In this document: piece after piece, positions 36,248-44,190 of the stretch
How positions within the stretch are numbered: the first letter of the stretch is position 1
Layout: every line of letters starts with the position of its first letter
NCBI GenBank assembly: GCA_937139405.1
Contig: CAKZPV010000050.1
Coordinates: 1-64,000, forward strand
Reading direction: 5' to 3'
DNA length: 64,000 nt
Source of the DNA: an uncultured Nitrospirota bacterium
GTDB taxonomy: Bacteria; Nitrospirota; Nitrospiria; Nitrospirales; UBA8639
The notes under the pieces: generated by a model
What the model was told of the DNA's origin: nothing
What the model saw: the letters and a program-made list of their open reading frames with translations, nothing else
The model's database searches: none
Made by a program: the position numbers and the translations under genes

Positions 36248-37180
36248 ATGGATACTCGCTTTAAAGTAGTTTTTCTCATTGCTGTTTTGGTGATGTGTAG
36301 TTTGCCTATTATGGGAATATTGAAGGGGCCACCCCTTCCAATCGATGAGTCTGACCCACCATTTTCTCCATCCTCCAACGCGTCTATGCCAACGAAAACA
36401 AACGTTCAACCTTCAAGCGATGCCATGGTCGAAATTCCTGCAGGGGAATTTATTCTTGGAAGCAATCAAGGTGGATATAATGAAAAGCCCCAGCATGTCT
36501 CTATGTTGGATACCTATTGGATTGATCAGTATGAAGTCACGTACCAGCAATATATGGAGTTTGTTGAAGCCACTGGGCATCGACTGCCAGGACCGCCATC
36601 ACGTTACGCCAGAAAGCTTGAGGCTCTGCGTGGATTCAATCAACCGGTGACGTATGTTTCTTGGAATGATGCTGCGCTTTATTGCGAATGGAAAGGGAAG
36701 CGTCTACCTACAGAAAAGGAATGGGAAAAAGCTATTCGTGGGTCCGATGGTCGGACATGGCCTTGGGGTGAAGGGCGTGAGGGTTTCCCTGCAAACTTTG
36801 ATGGAGTAGACGATGGCTATGAAGTGACGGCACCTGTAGGGACGTTTTCACAAGATAAAAGTATGTACGGAGTATATGATGGTGCTGGGAACGTCATGGA
36901 ATGGGTAGATGATTGGTATGTCGAAAATATATACAGTAGCGCGGTGAAGCCAAATGCTACTCGGCCTCAATCTGTTTCAACATATAAGACCATGCGTGGG
37001 GGGGGGTATACTAGTCAAGGTATTGATTTGCGCATTACCAATCGAAGCTTTATTGTTCCAGATTTCCGTGATGAAACGATTGGGTTTCGGTGTGCCAGGT
37101 CAAATCAGGACGAGGCACCAATAACTCTGTCTTCTGGATTGCACGATGTCATCCAAGAAAATCAAAATAGTAGAGAATAA
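36248..37180 (+). CDS. membrane-anchored sulfatase-modifying-factor-like protein 2
   Basis: 310 residues, paralog of the upstream gene: an N-terminal anchor (about 7-27), a Pro/Ser-rich linker, then the fold from MVEIPAGEFILG to IGFRCARS. WNDAALYCEWKGKRLPTEKEWEKA and GNVMEWVDDW are present. It also lacks the FGE cysteine pair (DLRITNRSF after the GGGY turn). A run of eight G at about 37000 lies inside the frame, which stays open. The pair brackets the two oxidase genes, which suggests a role in maturing periplasmic redox proteins. Its 3' end overlaps a 35-codon gene on the other strand by 32 bases. Confidence 0.76.
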   Translation: MDTRFKVVFLIAVLVMCSLPIMGILKGPPLPIDESDPPFSPSSNASMPTKTNVQPSSDAMVEIPAGEFILGSNQGGYNEKPQHVSMLDTYWIDQYEVTYQQYMEFVEATGHRLPGPPSRYARKLEALRGFNQPVTYVSWNDAALYCEWKGKRLPTEKEWEKAIRGSDGRTWPWGEGREGFPANFDGVDDGYEVTAPVGTFSQDKSMYGVYDGAGNVMEWVDDWYVENIYSSAVKPNATRPQSVSTYKTMRGGGYTSQGIDLRITNRSFIVPDFRDETIGFRCARSNQDEAPITLSSGLHDVIQENQNSRE

Positions 37181-37256
37181 GAAACACGGCTAACAGAATA
37201 TTGACAACCATTCCGGCCAAAACTATAATGTCGAACACTTTTGCATTGCTACGCAT
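37149..37256 (-). CDS. 35-residue single-helix membrane microprotein
   Basis: ATG 37256, stop TGA at 37149-37151. AGAGGA lies six bases upstream of the ATG. The peptide is a basic N terminus (MRSNAK) followed by one hydrophobic helix (VFDIIVLAGMVVNILLAVFLILYY split over residues 7-30) and a short tail. It is divergent from the next microprotein and overlaps the tail of the sulfatase-modifying-factor-like gene antisense by 32 bases. A subunit or regulator of the adjacent oxidase is possible. Its short length means it could be chance, though the ribosome site and helix argue for a real gene. Confidence 0.45.
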   Translation of the reverse strand: MRSNAKVFDIIVLAGMVVNILLAVFLILYYFDFLG

Positions 37257-37383
37257 AGGGTTTTCCTCTTTTTATGAAAGCAATAATCATATGGAATACC
37301 ATGGATTTTAAGAATCTGTCAATGAAATAATTTAGGTGTATATATCTAAATATAAACATGTATTAACGAAGAGGTGATGAAAA

Positions 37384-37515
37384 ATGGCTGAGGCGGGACC
37401 AGTAAGAGAAGCAACTGTGCGAGAGACGCAAATTGGGAAGGCAATTTTTTATCTCACATGTGCCGTGAGTTTGTGGTTTTTTTATTGGTTTGCCGGTATT
37501 CAATGTCCCTGTTAA
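37384..37515 (+). CDS. 43-residue single-helix membrane microprotein
   Basis: ATG 37384, TAA 37513-37515, with GAGGTGATG upstream. A polar N terminus of about 19 residues leads into a helix (AIFYLTCAVSLWFFYWFAG) and ends in a two-cysteine tail (CPC). It lies 64 bases upstream of another microprotein and about 290 bases upstream of the second bd-like oxidase, in the same direction. CydX/CbdX of ordinary cytochrome bd are similar in size and topology but not in sequence. The C-terminal CPC could bind metal or heme. Confidence 0.55.
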   Translation: MAEAGPVREATVRETQIGKAIFYLTCAVSLWFFYWFAGIQCPC

Positions 37516-37579
37516 GTTGCATGTTTTCCTATCAAGAAAAAATATCATTTAAACTTTCCATAAGCCAAGGAGGCGTTCA

Positions 37580-37693
37580 ATGACTGTTGTCTATGTCATA
37601 GTTTCCCTTTTGATTTGTTTTGGTTATTTTCAGTTCATAGATTGGGTGCTCATGGACGCGCAGGGCTTAGATTATTTTTATATGTTCAGGTAG
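37580..37693 (+). CDS. 37-residue single-helix membrane microprotein
   Basis: ATG 37580, TAG 37691-37693, with a strong AAGGAGG seven bases upstream, one of the best ribosome sites in the window. The peptide starts with a helix (VVYVIVSLLICFGYFQFI), followed by a short acidic/aromatic tail. At 37 residues it equals E. coli CydX in length. It stands between the 43-residue gene and the oxidase, all on the plus strand. I infer a small oxidase subunit; there is no sequence match to CydX. Confidence 0.6.
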   Translation: MTVVYVIVSLLICFGYFQFIDWVLMDAQGLDYFYMFR

Positions 37694-37745
37694 TAGCCTC
37701 TAGTTTTATTTGAGTAAGGTTAGCGCATCTAGCAAAACGAAAAAC

Positions 37746-37773
37746 TTGTAAAGAAAAATTGAATGGTTATACA
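37746..37773 (+). promoter_or_regulatory. possible promoter of the second bd-like oxidase
   Basis: TTGTAA (37746-37751), a 16-base spacer and TATACA (37768-37773), about 30 bases before the ATG at 37803. Confidence 0.35.
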
Positions 37774-37802
37774 AACAACACGTTTTCAAAGGAGGTAGGT
37801 CC

Positions 37803-39809
37803 ATGGGCCGCCTGTTCACTCCAATGACCCGAGGTAAAAAGAAGTTTTTTGCTCTTACCGCATTATTTGTGGCCGGGGTATTTTTGACGCTCCCCATAAT
37901 TTTGTCGGTCACGGCTCTGGCCGGTGGTGGTGGTGGTTCTGCTGGAGGCCCACCTCCTGAAGTTTTAGAGCAGCGGAAAGCTGCAGCCGCTGCAGCCGCT
38001 GAGGCGGGAGAAAGCGTAGAGGGAGAAGAAAATAAGATAGAAACGGGCCGGGATGTCTATTACAAGACAGAAGGTCCAGCTATTGGTATGCCTGCACCGG
38101 TTACCGCGGATAATGAAACGTTTTATCCTCGGTATAACTTTGAGAGTCGGGTGCTTCTCTGGGTCGCGAATCAACAGCATCTCTATTACGGCAGTTTCGT
38201 CCTGGCGGTACCTATCTTTTGTATGTGTATCGAATTTGCCGGGATGGTCAGTAAAGATAAAGCCATGGCCAAGAAATATGATCAATTGGCCTATGATTTT
38301 ATTAAAATCAGTTTGACGGCCTATTCTCTCACTGCCGTTTTAGGCGGAATTCTCATCTTTACCTTCCTCACTCTCTACCCTGCTTTCTTTGGCTACCTGT
38401 CTGGAATTTTCCGCCCTGTCATGCATATCTATGCATTAACATTCGTGGCGGAAAGTGCAACCCTCTATATCTATTATTATGGTTGGGACAAAATGCGGGA
38501 AGGCGTGATGAAGTGGGTTCACTTGAGCATGTGTGTGATTCTGAATGTGATCGGAACCGTGCTGATGTTCTTGGCAAATTCCTGGATTGCATTCATGATG
38601 TCCCCGGCTGGCGTGGATGAGCAAGGTCGCTATTTGGGGAATATTTGGCATGTGTTGCATACAGCACTTTGGAATCCTTTGAATGTCCATAGAATTTTAG
38701 GAAATATGGCATTTGGTGGTGGTGTTGTGGCGGCTTATGCTGCCTATCGCTTCCTTTCTTCGAAGACTGATGAAGAGCGTGCTCATTATGACTGGATGGG
38801 TTATATCGCCATGAGTTTAGGCGTGGCATTCCTTATTCCTCTACCGTTTGCAGGCTACTGGTTAATGCGAGAAGTATATGCCTATAGGCAGCAAATGGGC
38901 ATCACTTTGATGGGTGGGTTGTTAGCTTGGTTGTTTATCATTCAAGCCACCATGATTGGAATTTTATTCCTTACAACTAATTACTACTTGTGGCAGGCCC
39001 TGGGTAGGATGACAGGGGGGGAAAGATTCCAAAAATATATTAAGTATCTCGTATTTATTTTAGTGGTAGGGCTTCTTGTATTTATTACGCCACATACGAT
39101 TGTAATGTCCCCTGCAGAGTTGAAAGCCATGGGTGGACAACAACATCCTGTGCTAGGGAACTATGGTGTGATGTCTGCTAAGAACGGTGGAATTAACGCC
39201 ATCATCATGACGACCATTTTGAGTTTTATTTGGTATCAGCGAGGTAATAAAGTTCCCACAGTCAGTTGGTCAAAATTCGGAAATATATTCATGGGTTGTT
39301 TTTTCGTCATAGCACAGCTAAACAATATTTGGTTGGCATGCTATGGATATTTTATTCCTGCAAACGTGCGAATTGGGTTGTCTGTGCCTCAGGTAGCAGG
39401 AACCTTGTCGTGTCTCTTACTCATGACTCCGCTAAATTTAGCAATGTTGAAAGGTGGAAGGGAGCTTGGGCCAATTAAATGGGGCCAAATTCCTCCCCGT
39501 TCCCAATATGCGATTATCATGTTGGCTACGGCGTTCACCTGGATGATGGGTTTAATGGGCTATATTCGTTCTTCGGTTCGATTGTTCTGGCATGTGAATG
39601 AAGTGATGCGTGATAATTCGCCTTGGGCCTATACGCATACTATTGGATTTGCAGCCAACGTGATTTCGTTTAACGTGCTCTTTTTCTGGATCAGTATTAT
39701 GTTTGTATTCTGGCTGGGAACGTTGGGTGCTAAGAAGGTTCCAGTGAAAGGTCCTGTTACGGATGCTATTCCTGGCGGAGCTGCGGCTCAGCCTGCAGCT
39801 GGTCATTAA
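37803..39809 (+). CDS. cytochrome bd-like terminal oxidase, single-subunit type (copy 2)
   Basis: 668 residues, a paralog of the oxidase at 32217. An N-terminal helix and an Ala/Glu/Gly-rich low-complexity linker (about 40-85) come first, then 13-14 membrane helices. Shared candidate ligands are QQHLYYGSF (His126), WVHLSMC, NIWHVLHTALWNPLNVHR, ITPHTIVMS, GGQQHPVLG and RLFWHVNEV, with ANSWIAFMMSPAGVD as the CydA-like signature. AGGAGG precedes the ATG. It is followed directly by membrane cytochromes c, so the natural electron donor may be cytochrome c rather than quinol. The Nitrospira literature treats such proteins as the putative terminal oxidase. Confidence 0.85.
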   Translation: MGRLFTPMTRGKKKFFALTALFVAGVFLTLPIILSVTALAGGGGGSAGGPPPEVLEQRKAAAAAAAEAGESVEGEENKIETGRDVYYKTEGPAIGMPAPVTADNETFYPRYNFESRVLLWVANQQHLYYGSFVLAVPIFCMCIEFAGMVSKDKAMAKKYDQLAYDFIKISLTAYSLTAVLGGILIFTFLTLYPAFFGYLSGIFRPVMHIYALTFVAESATLYIYYYGWDKMREGVMKWVHLSMCVILNVIGTVLMFLANSWIAFMMSPAGVDEQGRYLGNIWHVLHTALWNPLNVHRILGNMAFGGGVVAAYAAYRFLSSKTDEERAHYDWMGYIAMSLGVAFLIPLPFAGYWLMREVYAYRQQMGITLMGGLLAWLFIIQATMIGILFLTTNYYLWQALGRMTGGERFQKYIKYLVFILVVGLLVFITPHTIVMSPAELKAMGGQQHPVLGNYGVMSAKNGGINAIIMTTILSFIWYQRGNKVPTVSWSKFGNIFMGCFFVIAQLNNIWLACYGYFIPANVRIGLSVPQVAGTLSCLLLMTPLNLAMLKGGRELGPIKWGQIPPRSQYAIIMLATAFTWMMGLMGYIRSSVRLFWHVNEVMRDNSPWAYTHTIGFAANVISFNVLFFWISIMFVFWLGTLGAKKVPVKGPVTDAIPGGAAAQPAAGH

Positions 39810-39875
39810 CGAAAAAAGGTTTTAATCAATAATTATAGGGCTATCTCTGGTGGCCCGAAGTTGGAGGAGTGAACT

Positions 39876-41186
39876 GTGGTTGATTTAATAGGAAGAGCAT
39901 GGGATTTGGGTTGGCCGATTCTCGTTATGCTTGTTGGCCTCCTAGTCTACTTTCAAGCGACCATTAAGGATCCAGATCGAAAGAAGCGTGCAACGTTCCA
40001 AACAATGATTGGAATTTTGTGCATGTTTTTAGTGCTCATTGCCGTCTCGAATTATACCCATAATTTTGAAAATAACCCCGGGATGCTTCCTGTATCTTTG
40101 GTCATGATTACAAGCATGGCATTTATTATGGGTTTGTATTTTGTCAACATCAGTGCCTTGATGAAAATCGGGGGATTTATGTTTTTCGTGGCGGCCGCCC
40201 TTTCAGGCTATGGAAATTGGCTTCCTCAAGTCGAGGGTGGATTTCCACCTCCGGTTGTAAAGTTGGACTTCCAGAGTATGTCACCTCAGCAATTGGGTGA
40301 TGAAGGGGAAAAAATCATTTTCGGAGGTATTGGTCAAAGTAAAACTCAAGGAGCTATTGGAAAAGGGCAATGCCCTTTGTGCCATGGTTTCCAAAAGGGA
40401 TTTTTGAGTGAAAGAGCACCAAACCTTTTTGGTATTCCTGCTCGCTCTGAAGAGCAATTAAAGGCCCCGACTTATCATATGAATGATGCTGCCTCTCGTA
40501 CGACAGAACAGAAGGAAGCGTTCGAGGGTTCTGGAACGGCGACAAATGCCCAGGAATATATCGCAGAATCTCATGCATGCCCAAGTTGTTTTGTTGTTCC
40601 AGGGTTTGGGGTGAAAGGTTCTAATGATACGGTAAGCCCAATGCCTAAGATTCATAAGCCACCTATTTCACTGCAATTGGGTGAATTGGCAGCTGTTGAT
40701 ACATGGATGTACACTCGGGAAGGGGTGGAGTCCCCTGGCTATGATGCAATTGTTGCTTCCTACGAAAAGTTTATTCCTGAAGCTGATCGACCAAAGGCAA
40801 GTGAAGGTGATGAAGAAGGAAAGGGAGGGAACATGTTGGTGGATGGAAGCGAATCCCATGACGATCTCTTTATGGGAGCTGGCTGTCCTGCATGTCATAC
40901 GATCCCTGGCATTGAAGGAGCTACTGGCAAAGTGGGGCCTGAGCTTTGGGAGGGTTCTAATGCTCCAAAGCGAATAAAAGAGGCCGGGTATGCTGGAAAA
41001 GCTAAAACAACAAAAGAATATATTACTGAATCAATTTTAGACCCAAGTGTCTATGTGGTTTCAGATTACCCTGATAACCAAATGCCAAAAGACTTTGGTT
41101 TAAAGTTAACCGGTGGAGCGCTTACCAAAATTGTGGATTATTTAGCTGCATTGGAAGAGGGTAAACCCTTACCCGCTAAAGAATAG
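39876..41186 (+). CDS. membrane-anchored diheme cytochrome c
   Basis: 436 residues from a GTG with GGAGGAG upstream. Four N-terminal helices (about 12-28, 43-61, 70-90, 95-112) are followed by two cytochrome-c domains. Heme 1 is Cys166-x2-Cys169-His170 (CPLCHG), with Met256 as likely distal ligand. Heme 2 is Cys337-x2-Cys340-His341 (CPACHT), with Met403 (NQMP). A third CxxC (235-238, CPSCF) lacks histidine. It aligns with the PSVYV strand of domain 2, so it is not a heme site. The protein probably hands electrons to the bd-like oxidase encoded 66 bases upstream. Confidence 0.88.
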   Translation: MVDLIGRAWDLGWPILVMLVGLLVYFQATIKDPDRKKRATFQTMIGILCMFLVLIAVSNYTHNFENNPGMLPVSLVMITSMAFIMGLYFVNISALMKIGGFMFFVAAALSGYGNWLPQVEGGFPPPVVKLDFQSMSPQQLGDEGEKIIFGGIGQSKTQGAIGKGQCPLCHGFQKGFLSERAPNLFGIPARSEEQLKAPTYHMNDAASRTTEQKEAFEGSGTATNAQEYIAESHACPSCFVVPGFGVKGSNDTVSPMPKIHKPPISLQLGELAAVDTWMYTREGVESPGYDAIVASYEKFIPEADRPKASEGDEEGKGGNMLVDGSESHDDLFMGAGCPACHTIPGIEGATGKVGPELWEGSNAPKRIKEAGYAGKAKTTKEYITESILDPSVYVVSDYPDNQMPKDFGLKLTGGALTKIVDYLAALEEGKPLPAKE

Positions 41187-41231
41187 TATTTGATTTACAG
41201 GTGTAAACCTCGAATATAGGAGTACGGAAGA

Positions 41232-42200
41232 ATGACGTGGCTAAAACTGGTAGAAGGCTACATGCCGATGCAGATGATCACGGAGCTGGCCGTCTGTATC
41301 CTGTTCTTTTCGATTTGTAACTATCTGCTCAAGAAAGCTGGCATTGGGGTGCCGAAGTTTTGGGCGGGAATCCTGGTTTGGTGTTTTGTTAACTTGTTCT
41401 ATCTGAAGTATCGGATCTATCCCCCGATTCCGTTCAGCGTGCGAGCCATTTATGGTACCGTCTCAGCTTGCGGCATCTTTATGTGGGTGTCGGGGTCGCA
41501 AGAGGAATGGTTGGAATTTAAGCGCCCCATTATCAATGTGCTTGATGGCAATAACTTCTTCACCAAATCGATCCGGACGGTGTTGCTCTTGCTCTTGCCG
41601 ATTGGGTTAGGCGCCTTCGCGTATAACTCGCTCCTACCTAGCTTTGAAGAACCTATTGAGCTTCGCACCGTGCATCCCGCGCCCCCGGCCACCACCAAAG
41701 TGCATGGCAAGACGTATGTGTTGCAAACCGCGCAACAACCGTATCGGATTGATACCGACGGTAAATACGATCCCGCCTATTCGAACGCGCATATCGTTGA
41801 CCAATCCATGGGTCGGCTCATGAAAGATGTGAATAGCGCGGAAGATAATCCGTGGGATCCCAATGCCAAAGGCTATATCAAGCATGTGCGGGAAGGCGGG
41901 GAGATCTTCTTTCAAAACTGCCACTTCTGTCATGGCGATAACTTAAACGGTCGTGGGCTTTGGGCGTTTGCCTTTAACCCCATTCCGGCCAACTTTACCG
42001 ATGCGGGCACGATCGCGCAGCTCCAAGAAACCTTCGTCTTTTGGCGGGTAGCCAAAGGGGGCATCGGGCTACCAGGAGAAGGCTTCCCCTGGGCCTCCGT
42101 CATGCCCCCTTGGGAGCAACATCTCACGGTTGATGAAATCTGGAAAGTCATCATGTTCGAATATTGGCACACGGGCTACTACCCCCGGACCTGGGATTAA
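41232..42200 (+). CDS. membrane-anchored monoheme cytochrome c
   Basis: 322 residues. Four N-terminal helices (about 15-33, 42-58, 69-87, 115-131) are followed by a periplasmic domain with one heme site, Cys230-x2-Cys233-His234 (CHFCHG), and Met291 (SVMPPW) as distal ligand. It resembles the membrane cytochromes encoded near NXR and oxidase genes in Nitrospira. Base composition changes abruptly at this gene: C-rich third positions appear, with 37 of 60 bases G+C in one sampled line against 24 of 60 in the gene before. It probably forms a complex with the diheme protein that follows 15 bases later. Confidence 0.86.
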   Translation: MTWLKLVEGYMPMQMITELAVCILFFSICNYLLKKAGIGVPKFWAGILVWCFVNLFYLKYRIYPPIPFSVRAIYGTVSACGIFMWVSGSQEEWLEFKRPIINVLDGNNFFTKSIRTVLLLLLPIGLGAFAYNSLLPSFEEPIELRTVHPAPPATTKVHGKTYVLQTAQQPYRIDTDGKYDPAYSNAHIVDQSMGRLMKDVNSAEDNPWDPNAKGYIKHVREGGEIFFQNCHFCHGDNLNGRGLWAFAFNPIPANFTDAGTIAQLQETFVFWRVAKGGIGLPGEGFPWASVMPPWEQHLTVDEIWKVIMFEYWHTGYYPRTWD

Positions 42201-42215
42201 GGGGGGCCTGAGCCA

Positions 42216-44120
42216 ATGAACAAGATGCAACCAACTAATACTGAGTATTTAGGAACAACGAGGGAACTCATGAACAGACAGCAACTGACTCATCAACGGC
42301 GTCCAGGCATGACCGCGAGCCTGCTGGCCGTCGGGGTCCTCCTGGTCGGGTTGGGCGTCAGTAGCCCGGCCTTGGCACAAGAGGCCGAAGGCTTTGTCAC
42401 GGGCACATTGCCCGCCCCCGCTCCCGCCGAACAAGTGGAAGCCGGCAAACGAGTGTATTTCACCAAATGTGTGTGGTGCCATGGTGTCAACGGTTCTGGT
42501 GATGGCCCTGGGGCGGACCGCCTTTGGCCGCGCCCTCGTAATTTTAACGCTGGGACCTTTAAGATTCGCCATACCGCCAGTGGTGAACTCCCCCTCATTG
42601 ATGTCGACCTGCTGCAAACGGTGACGCACGGCCTCCCGGGCTCGGCCATGCCCTCGTGGGAAGGTATCCTCAATGAACAACAACGCAAAGATGTCTTAGC
42701 CTTTGTCACCACGGAACTGGTGCAAGATCGCTCCTGGCAGGATGAAGAGTTTGAAGAATTGCATATCTTAGAGCTTGAGAAGTTATCGGGAGCCGCCGTG
42801 CCCCCCTCCGCCGAGTCCATCAAGCGTGGCTCGGAATTGGTCGTCGAGAATAAATGTATTGAATGCCATGGCCTCGAAGGTCGCGGCGATGGGAACGCCT
42901 TCAATTTGAAAGATGACTGGGGCTTCTCCATTCAACCAGCAGACTGGCACAAATGCTGGAACTTCCGGGGCAGCCGTCAAGATGCTTACAACGTCAAGAA
43001 CATCTTTCGGACGTTTTCCACCGGCATCAATGGCACGCCGATGCCGTCTTTTGCGGATAACACCAGCATTGAAGATCGGTGGCATATTGCCAACTATGTC
43101 CAGTCCCTTTGTGAACGGGATAAAGACGTGGACATTGCCGGAGGCCAAGTCACCGATGAAATTGCCGCTGAACTGTTGGCAGCGAAACCTCGTGGGATTG
43201 ATCCTTTGACGGACAAACCCAAAGTGAACTTTGTGATCCCCTCTAAGTTCGCCGAAGGGGAGCTCCCCAAAGATGAACATGACCCCCGCTGGTATGATGA
43301 GCGGTGGGAAAAAGAAGGCCGGCGTATTGTGGCCATCGGTGGGCAGATCACCCATAAACCCCGCAACTTCGTCAACCGTATTGATGATATCTGGGTGCAA
43401 TCGATGTATAACGAGACTCATGTCACCATGATGTTCCGTTGGGATGATCGGACTAAGAGCATCCAAGAAGATGAGGTGGATTGGGATCCATACGAAGTGA
43501 ATCTGGCCGATTACGGTATTGTCGAACAAGAACCCGGTGGCAGTCAGTTTGATGATGATACAACCCATCCAGACTCCATTGCCGCGAAACAAACCAGCTA
43601 TCAAGTATTCAACGATGGGCTGGCCTTTCAAATGCCTATTAAGTTTCAAGAGTTACCCGCCCCCAGGAAACCCCGATACTTCTGGGGTGATGAGGGTTTC
43701 CCGGTGGATATTGCCAAATGGACGGCCGATGGAAATTTGATGGCCTATGAAGGCACCGGTTGGGATCAAGACCTCGAAGACCGGGATGACTTCACCGAGC
43801 AACTCACGCTGGATAAAGCGGAATGGAAAGATGGCCGATGGACGGTTATTATTTCACGCCCGCTCAAAGCAGACTATGAAGCCGATACTTATATTGAGCT
43901 CGGCAAATATATACCCATTAACTTCTTTGTGTGGGATGGCCATAACGGCGACGTTGGTAGGAAGATGGGTGTGTCGGCCTTCTACTATCTCGTCTTAGAG
44001 CCCCCGATTCCATCGGAAGCCAAATGGTATGCGGGCTTGGCCGCGGTGGGGTTGGTGATCGTTGAAGGGTGGATTTTGACTCGGCGTTCGAACCGACGCA
44101 AAGAGCAGGGAGCCAGCTAA
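42216..44120 (+). CDS. diheme NxrC-like protein (cytochrome c plus ethylbenzene-dehydrogenase-type heme b domain)
   Basis: 634 residues with a signal peptide ending ALA-QE (about 54). Two cytochrome-c domains come first: Cys85/Cys88/His89 (CVWCHG, Met145) and Cys214/Cys217/His218 (CIECHG, Met276). A C-terminal domain of the DMSO-reductase-family gamma-subunit type (PF09459-like, about 330-600) follows, which binds a b heme with Met/Lys axial ligands. A final membrane helix (about 602-620) closes it. NxrC candidates in Nitrospira have this gamma fold. An ATG at 42270 with GAGGGA upstream gives a more standard signal peptide and may be the true start. The same high G+C as the preceding gene; a terminator follows. 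Confidence 0.83.
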   Translation: MNKMQPTNTEYLGTTRELMNRQQLTHQRRPGMTASLLAVGVLLVGLGVSSPALAQEAEGFVTGTLPAPAPAEQVEAGKRVYFTKCVWCHGVNGSGDGPGADRLWPRPRNFNAGTFKIRHTASGELPLIDVDLLQTVTHGLPGSAMPSWEGILNEQQRKDVLAFVTTELVQDRSWQDEEFEELHILELEKLSGAAVPPSAESIKRGSELVVENKCIECHGLEGRGDGNAFNLKDDWGFSIQPADWHKCWNFRGSRQDAYNVKNIFRTFSTGINGTPMPSFADNTSIEDRWHIANYVQSLCERDKDVDIAGGQVTDEIAAELLAAKPRGIDPLTDKPKVNFVIPSKFAEGELPKDEHDPRWYDERWEKEGRRIVAIGGQITHKPRNFVNRIDDIWVQSMYNETHVTMMFRWDDRTKSIQEDEVDWDPYEVNLADYGIVEQEPGGSQFDDDTTHPDSIAAKQTSYQVFNDGLAFQMPIKFQELPAPRKPRYFWGDEGFPVDIAKWTADGNLMAYEGTGWDQDLEDRDDFTEQLTLDKAEWKDGRWTVIISRPLKADYEADTYIELGKYIPINFFVWDGHNGDVGRKMGVSAFYYLVLEPPIPSEAKWYAGLAAVGLVIVEGWILTRRSNRRKEQGAS

Positions 44121-44159
44121 GCTCCTAGCTAGTTTCAATAAAGAGACAACTATGGAGAA

Positions 44160-44190
44160 GGGGGTGGGAGCAATCCCACCCTCTTTTTTT
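44160..44190 (+). terminator. intrinsic terminator with GNRA loop, end of the oxidase/cytochrome cluster
   Basis: A stem 44160-44169 / 44174-44183, all pairs Watson-Crick but one G-T, closed by the tetraloop GCAA and followed by seven T (44184-44190). It ends transcription of the respiratory genes. The next gene's plausible ATG (44191) follows the T tract immediately. Confidence 0.92.

Noticed and set aside
35249-37180. Sulfatase-activating function for the SUMF1-like pair
   Set aside because: The paired active-site cysteines are missing and no sulfatase gene is in the window.
40578-40593. Third heme site CPSC in the diheme cytochrome
   Set aside because: The residue after the second Cys is Phe, not His, and the segment aligns with a strand in the second heme domain.
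44152-44190. mobA starting at 44152
   Set aside because: The extension runs through a GNRA-loop terminator and encodes only low-quality sequence before the MobA motif.
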